Below are positions 58,111 through 64,000 of a stretch of 64,000 nt of DNA, piece by piece. The stretch comes from Blasia pusilla. Taxonomy: Eukaryota > Marchantiophyta > Marchantiopsida > Blasiales. Where the stretch lies: NCBI GenBank assembly GCA_050084515.1, contig CM114274.1:23870001-23934000 (forward strand). Reading direction: 5' to 3'. Numbering within the stretch: the stretch's first letter is position 1; every line of letters starts with the position of its first letter. The position numbers and the translations under genes were made by a program. The notes beneath the pieces are model-generated. The model made no database searches and had not been told where the DNA came from. It was given only the letters and a program-made list of their open reading frames with translations.

Positions 58111-60900
58111 AAAAACCCTTCTCCCTTACTCTACTTATAACTCAATGATTACTCTCAAACTCTAGTAAGCCTCTCCAATCTCACAACACTTCATCATTAC
58201 TTGGTTATTCTTCCAAGAGGGATAATCTACTCTCGTTGGAAGAGCAATCTCGCCATGATATCATTATAACTCTCATGAACATAGGACCAATTTAGAATTG
58301 CACAAAGGTATAATGTCCCTCAAGGCCTCTCTCTTTTCTTATATACTTAGAAATAGGTATAATTAACGCAAATTAATTTTATACATCCTTATCCCACGTG
58401 ACCTCTTCTCCTAGCATGATAGGATCTTCTTTGGACTCTAGGGTCCTTATCTCATCTTATAATATCTATCCATCCTTATCCCACATCAATGAACGGGGAG
58501 ATCCGGGGTTTAGTGTATTCGTGGCCGGCAGTTTTTTGAAATTGCCGTCTTTGCTCGAGAGAGCCCGGCGTATATGACCGAGTTCCCGGAAGTTGGCAGA
58601 GTAGAGTCAGCAGAGCCGGAAACTCACCGGGAATTTCAGAGGCTCGACCAGAATTACATCGGCGACGGGAGGAGACACCTGAAATTGACCGATTTTATAT
58701 TCCGGGATCACGGAATACTACTGGAACAGTTTCCGACAACCGGAAAATTGATGAGTTTTTATTGGAGGGGAAATGGAGGGACGGATATGCACTCTTGTGG
58801 CAGTAAAAAATCCTGGCCGCACAATAGAGGGTTTTCAAAAACCCCAAAATCCGCCGCATCTTAAACCTTCAGCCTGCCCCTCCAGAACCGTTCGATGCCT
58901 CATCCGACGACACTGAGCAAACCCGAGGTGCCGCGATTCCCGCGAACAGGGGTGAGAGGGTGGGGAGTCTGGGCCCTGGGGACCGTGGGGGTATCTCCTC
59001 TCCCGGCTCATTGTGCACGCTGCTACTCTAGCCTCTAAGCCGCGGCTCTGCGATTTTGCACTCTTGCTCTTGCACCTTCGATTGCTCTCGCGCCTTTTCC
59101 TACTGACTCGCTCTTGCACCTTCGATTGCCATCGCGCCCTTGCCTGCTGAGCGCTCTTTTGTTGCTGCGCTCTTGCACCTTAGATCGCTGCCAGGCTCAT
59201 TGTGCGAGGGCTGATGTGTCATGACCATACGGATTATGTCGTAGAGTATAGTGTGCTAGTAGAGGACATTCCTTATTTAGGACCGTAGTGGCTTGGTAGA
59301 GATGCGGTTCCATACATAGGGTTGGGGGTTACTCAGTTGGGGGTGAGTTTCCCAGTAGGGCCCGCTCTTAGGTTGGAGGATATAAGGTGGAGTGCACTCA
59401 AAGAACATCGATTCTTTGAGTTGAGCTCTATGCGTTGGGAGTTAGCCTTGGTAGTGAGTAGAGCTCTTGGCTATGGTGTTTCCCGCAAGCTTCGACCTAG
59501 ATTCTCCCATCGTGGAGTGGGTTTGGCTCGATTGTATGTGATTGTAAACGTGTTTTATGACACTAGGTCTTTCACGCATTTCACTCAAAGAACTGGAGTA
59601 GATCGATGGTAGCTTCGATTGTAGATCAGTAGGATCTAGTTAGGGCTGATTGTGTACTCAGCCGTGGATATTCGGGGCTTGTTGCCTATGTTGGAGGTGT
59701 GAATCAGGTGCGTGGTTGGTTGGGAAAGAAGCACCTTGCTGAGAGCTTTCCAACGCGCTGTAGATCGCCGGATTTCGTCAAGGGAGTTGGAAGTTATCAA
59801 GCATTGAAGATTTTGGTCGTGTTCGACAGTTTTTTGATGTGGAGAGCTTGGAGTGCGGAAGCTCTGTTGAAGTTCATCCAGATTGGGTGAGAGGTTCCTA
59901 TTGCTACTTGTATTGTGATCTCATGTGAAGCTATCTCGCGAGTCGAAAGTGCGGAGCGTTGATTTTGCTTGCATGAAACTTAGCGAAGGCATTTGTCGGA
60001 TTTTGCGGTTCTAGAGGTGTATGGACAAAGCAAGTTTGTCTGATTTTTAGCTTGGAGTACGGAGCTCGGTTGTAGCTGAGTTTTTGTGGGGAGATAGCTA
60101 TGGTGGTCGATTGAATTCTGATCGAAACAGATTTGATTTCGGTCACATATTTGTGAAGTAATTTCTGATCGAAATTTTGCGGACTAGCTCAAGGTCCGCT
60201 ATGGTGACAAATGGATCGGAGGGCTGGTTGGTTGGTGACTCGTTCATTGTTGGAGACGCCTATCCCGTTGGGGGCGCCCTGGTTGGACCTCTCTCCATAG
60301 CGAAGCATGGCGAACGGGGCGAAGCGTGGCAAACGGGGCGATAGGGGCATGTCTCGAGCATTTTGAGGCTTCGAGGCAACTCGTGGTAGCTCGGGGCGAG
60401 TGGGCGTGAGAGGCGGAGGAAGGAGCAAGGAGCAAGGAGCAAGCAAGCAAGCATGCTTGCTTGGGCGTGAGGCAATTTTTGCAGGATTTGGGATTTGAGT
60501 TTTGCATAACTGGTCACCCATCTTTGGGCTATTTCGCTGGAGGACGCTTAACACGAGTTCTTGACTATGCCCAGGTCTGCATTGTTGTAGCTCATTTGGT
60601 CTTTGTTCGGAGATGTGTTAGGCGCTTATGCATCTCAGGTTTTTGGTTGATGTACCTCTAGCGCATAGTACGGTGTAGCCTCTCCATGCGGTGATATTTT
60701 CAGTCTTTCTTGGCGTTCGACTAGCACATCATCGACCGCCGGCGGAGTAGCTATTGCGTTAGAATTGTGTGGTGGGTTTTGTGGATTCAGGGGCACCACG
60801 TTTGGTGGATTGTGTTACCTTGATTTCCATTTGTGGTTGGAGGGTTGTCGTTGGACTTCGTGTCCGGATCCCCTCCATCGTGCTTCTTGCTTGCGCGCCC
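58111..60900. other. No recognised gene; tandem-like repeats; possible LTR/leader of copy G
   Basis: 58111-59040 is unrecognised. 59066-59190 has three copies of GCTCTTGCACCTTCGATTGC-like units at uneven spacing (about 44 and 59 bp). 60300-60345 holds a short GAACGGGGCGAAGC duplication, and 60421-60463 a run of AAGGAGC/AAGC units ending in a 20-bp perfect palindrome (60444-60463, CAAGCAAGCATGCTTGCTTG). The later part probably holds the leader of copy G. Confidence 0.4.
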
Positions 60901-62640
60901 ATTGTTAGGGTTGACGCGATTTCCAAAGTAGTGTTACTCCTATGTGCTCGATAGTGAGGTTTTGGAGTGATGACCGATGAGACCGTGGGAGGCTTCTTGT
61001 AGTGATGAGAGGTTAGATTGCCTACACCCATAGCTAGTAGAGCTACAATAGTAGAGCGACATCGACGTCACTTGGGTAATTTGGTGGTGGTGCGGCATCG
61101 GCGTTGGTCATCACGGAGCTGTCGGGTGGTCTGGTTGGGGACCGTGGTGCGGACAGTGGTGGTTTCACACGGAGTGGATTTAGGTATCGGCTACCTTTTC
61201 CACTTCCGACGGTTGATGAAGAGGAGGACCAGGGTGTTCCAAACACCAAGTCTTCTACGTTGTTATCGAGTGTTGCAGCTCCATTGATTTGGGACATGGA
61301 CGGTGGATATGGGGCCATGAAGGGCCCACGACGATACTTGGGTGCAGTGGGCACCATTGAGTTGGAGGACTTCATGCAGGAGTTTGATACGTGGTGTGAT
61401 ATGCAGATGTTATGAACGCCACGTTGTTTACACCCTTCTTGGCTTGGAAGGGGTTGTTTCAGCACTTGGAAGGACCACCCATGGATGATTACCATGAGTT
61501 TAGGAAGGACCATGTTGCTGAGATTGAGGCATGGAGACAATATTGGTCTCCAGGCTATGTGTCTATCACCCATGGTGGTATTGGTAGTAGTGCTCCTACT
61601 ATTATGCCCGGCCCCGACGAGTGGTACGAGTGCACGAGCCGGAGTGGGGATACGGTGGAGGTACTAGTGGGGGTACTAGTGGAGGTACTAGTGCCCCACC
61701 ATCGTTCACCGGATTGCGAGTTCTTCAAGAGGTTGAAGAAGAACTATCAAGGAGTGAAGACGGAGAAGTTGAGGAATCTTCAGGACTTTGAGCGAAAGGC
61801 GGTGAGAGTCTTCGTGAGGCATACACGCGTATCGACGCTTGATTTCATTACCAGGGTGTGACGAGGATCGAGCGATCGATTTTGGTACGGGATCTTGGAC
61901 AGAGATTTGCGCCAGTAGGGTACGTGATGCTACTCTTATGAGTGATGATTCACCCACATTGACCCATGTGTTTGCTCTATCTCGAGAAGATTGAGCTTAA
62001 CATGGTGAAGGAGAGAGTGGTGACATCCGCATTCATGGGGATACAACTACTACTTCGTGTTCACCGCCCACCTCACAGTCTCGTAGTAGTGGTGGTGGTA
62101 GTAGTAGTGGGAGTTGTGGGGGGTACACGCGACCTCGATCAAGTCCTAGAGGGACATTTGTGCAGAGACCATTGCCTTCATTTGCTGCCCGCAGCAGAAG
62201 GACGATCATGTTGGACATGTGGAGGTGATCATGTTAGGAAGTTTTGTCCCCAAGAGGATGGGAGACGGACTTTGGAGGATGGGCCTCGTCGGCCCCAACT
62301 TAGTGTGATCATTATGGGAGGCTAGGTCATCCTCGAGAGCGTTGCTTTGATCTTCATCCGAGTTGAGATCAGGCCGTGGCCGTGGTGGAGTAGCTCTGAG
62401 AGGCCGAGGTGGTAGAGGTGGTAGGGGTGGTAGAGGTGGACCAGTGGTTGGAGAGCCTACGGTGGCTACCCCTACCACTACGACAGAGTCAGCTATGGCT
62501 GCCAGGATTGAGCAGTTGGAGCAGAAGTTGGCTACTATGGTGGGGTATCCAAAGATAGATCGTGTTCGGGAGCAGGGGCTTCCACCTCTTATGGAGGGGA
62601 TGATCTCTCTTATATGGCAAGTGCAAAGATGAGGTTGAGG
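60901..62640 (+). pseudogene. gag: Gypsy copy G: gag
   Basis: The gag N-domain GAVGTIELEDFMQEFDTWCD (61340-61400) is followed, after a frame break at 61413, by LAWKGLFQHLEGPPMDDYHE (61437-61500) and EIEAWRQYWSPGYVS. A GTAGTA/GGTACTAGTGGG repeat-rich insert is at 61650-61700, and the gag core CEFFKRLKKNYQGVKTEKL at 61718-61775. Knuckle 1 CWTCGGDHVRKFC (62211-62250); knuckle 2 has its second Cys as Tyr (62298-62340). The RG-rich tail (RGRGGRGGRGGRGG-like, 62366-62445) is the longest in the window, followed by a coiled-coil (IEQLEQKLATM, about 62508-62540). Frames change several times. Confidence 0.75.
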
Positions 62641-63860
62641 CATCGGTGCAATTATGAGAGGAGCCACTCGAGCGTCGAGCCACGTGGTGCTCTTGTGGAG
62701 TTGGACCCACAGAGGGGTGAGGTGGGAGGCACGCTAGGCTTCCCGGTCATTCTTGTTGTCCGAGGTGCTTAGGACTCCATCCATGGTTCCATGCAGCCTA
62801 TTGAGCCGACTGAGTGGGGGACGAGGCATCTACATCGCGTGTAGTAGACATGGGTGCAAAGACATCCAATGCAAGATTGCGGATGGCAACCGGTGTTGGG
62901 ATCCCCATTGTTTTCGCCCACGGAGTCGATGGCTTTAGGAGTTGACTTAGCTCTGTATTTGATTAGCGACCACGTTGTGTGAACGTGGGGGTGTATTCTT
63001 GCTACACGTGTTGAGGTGGATGAGGGTGTTGCGGTGGAGCGACCCTCTATGTCGGAGTAGCATTGAGTACGGTGCTACTTAAGGGCGAAGCGGCAAAGAT
63101 GGATGCATTACCCGGCCACCATTGATCGTGAGAGGCTTACACCTGGTGTATGTATGTTGGACAACCGGAGTGGGATCTTCCGATTGGTGAGTCCTATAGA
63201 CAGGTGTATAGACCAGATAGAGTCTTGTTAGACTCGGTGCCCAACCTTGATGTTGGGAAAGGCGGCATGTATTGGTTTGGGTATTCGGAGGTCGAGCTTG
63301 AGCCTTGCCCATTCCAGATTCAAACATCACTTGAGGAGCCAATGATAGGTCTCAATTCATGACACGGGAGAAGTTTTGTGTCTGATTGAGACCAGATCAT
63401 GCGATCGATAGCTCCCGGTTGGGAGTATCATGCGGTAGTCACATCACCGAGTCGTATGATGTACTAGTTGGAGGAGCGATTGTACCCGATGGGTTTTGGA
63501 TGGATTATCGGGTCGAGACAAGCGTCTTATAGACCAGGTTGGCAGTCCGGGATGGACGTATGAGCCAAGTTCTGTGAGATTTATTTCGGGGCTCGACCAG
63601 AGGGTCTTCCCCAAGAGTGTTAGCATCTGTGGGTGGTTTTAGTGGAGTAGTCACTTGGCCAGGAGACTTTTTGAGGGTAATGTTTCGCTATGGATTCTCC
63701 TGCGCATGAGGAGGTAGAGGAGGTCCCTATTTTTGCAGCAAAGTGGCATCCTCATCGTTGGATGTGCCACTTTGGAGTTCAGGCGGTGCACTACGGAGAC
63801 TCTTCCTCACAAGGAAGAGGAGGCCCCTGACGGACTCCTACTCGGTCCGATTAGGTTATC
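62641..63860 (+). pseudogene. pol: Gypsy copy G: protease and linker
   Basis: SEVLRTPSM block at 62754; the protease site starts LLDS at 63222-63235 but a one-base loss turns DSGAQP into DSVPN. Gly-rich and Trp-containing linker blocks (VTWPGDF-type near 63650; DTTPIVW near 63868) match copies C-F. Non-functional. Confidence 0.65.
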
Positions 63861-64000
63861 CCTTTGGATACTACACCCATTGTATGGCAAAGTATCCGCC
63901 GGAGGGTATTTGTGTGTTAGATCTCTTTGGTGGGATTAGCACTTTGGTTTGGCTGCATGATGTTGCAGCGGTATTCTGTCTTGGAGATACGTGTATGTGG
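63861..64000 (+). pseudogene. Gypsy copy G: start of DNMT3-like methyltransferase (cut by window end)
   Basis: VLDLFGGIST, motif I, at 63913-63945 (DLFGGI 63919-63936). The window ends before motif IV, so its catalytic state is unknown. Confidence 0.7.

Noticed and set aside
59066-59190. CRISPR-like or satellite array
   Set aside because: Only three imperfect units with uneven spacing; plant nuclear context; no constant repeat length.
59398-59421. Inverted repeat CTCAAAGAA...TTCTTTGAG like a heat-shock element
   Set aside because: A single short palindrome with no gene downstream; expected by chance at this scale.

Overview
The window looks like nuclear DNA of a land plant, most likely a seedless lineage (bryophyte, lycophyte or fern grade). 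It carries a spliced plastid-type pyruvate kinase gene, a spliced SKIP19-like F-box/LRR gene and a broken plant-type ketol-acid reductoisomerase gene. These three have short introns (about 90 to 1,500 bp) and sit in a sea of decayed retroelements. The species cannot be fixed from the sequence.

Layout. 1-4.8 kb: one plausible small membrane-protein gene, otherwise unrecognised. 4.8-29.1 kb: a mosaic of retroelement fragments (LINE 3' end, chromovirus chromodomain scrap, and many copies of one unusual Ty3/gypsy family, here lettered A to E, interrupted at 16.9-19.6 kb by a different LTR element). 29.9-35.1 kb: plastid pyruvate kinase alpha-type gene, 7 coding exons. 36.3-37.4 kb: ketol-acid reductoisomerase pseudogene. 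38.6-39.3 kb: relic gag of the gypsy family (copy I). 41.1-44.5 kb: a cut-and-paste-type transposase relic with splice signals, next to a Helitron helicase scrap. 47.1-49.6 kb: F-box/LRR gene on the minus strand. 51.7-64 kb: more gypsy copies (H, F, G), LTR pieces, a second LINE 3' end and a SWIM zinc-finger scrap.

Main discovery. The recurring Ty3/gypsy family encodes a C5-cytosine DNA methyltransferase of DNMT3 type between protease and reverse transcriptase, and its only copy reaching the end of integrase carries a PHD finger there, where chromoviruses carry a chromodomain. Order read from copies C, D, E, F and G: leader, gag (two zinc knuckles plus an RG-rich stretch), aspartic protease, DNMT3-like domain (motifs I, IV, VI, VIII, X in canonical order), RT, RNase H, integrase, PHD finger, polypurine tract, LTR. 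All copies here are damaged by stops and frameshifts; three of the four readable methyltransferases have a broken motif IV (Pro-Tyr-Gln, Pro-Cys-Arg, Pro-Cys-stop) and only copy F keeps Pro-Cys-Gln. Copies D and E lie in opposite orientation, so their methyltransferase segments form a long imperfect inverted repeat. Capture of DNMTs by retrotransposons is known in outline (from memory: de Mendoza and colleagues, 2018, dinoflagellates and the charophyte Klebsormidium). The pairing of a methyltransferase and a histone-reader-type domain in one plant gypsy family is the part most worth a second look.

Limits: boundaries of decayed elements are by-eye alignments between copies within the window and are approximate; no database search was possible.
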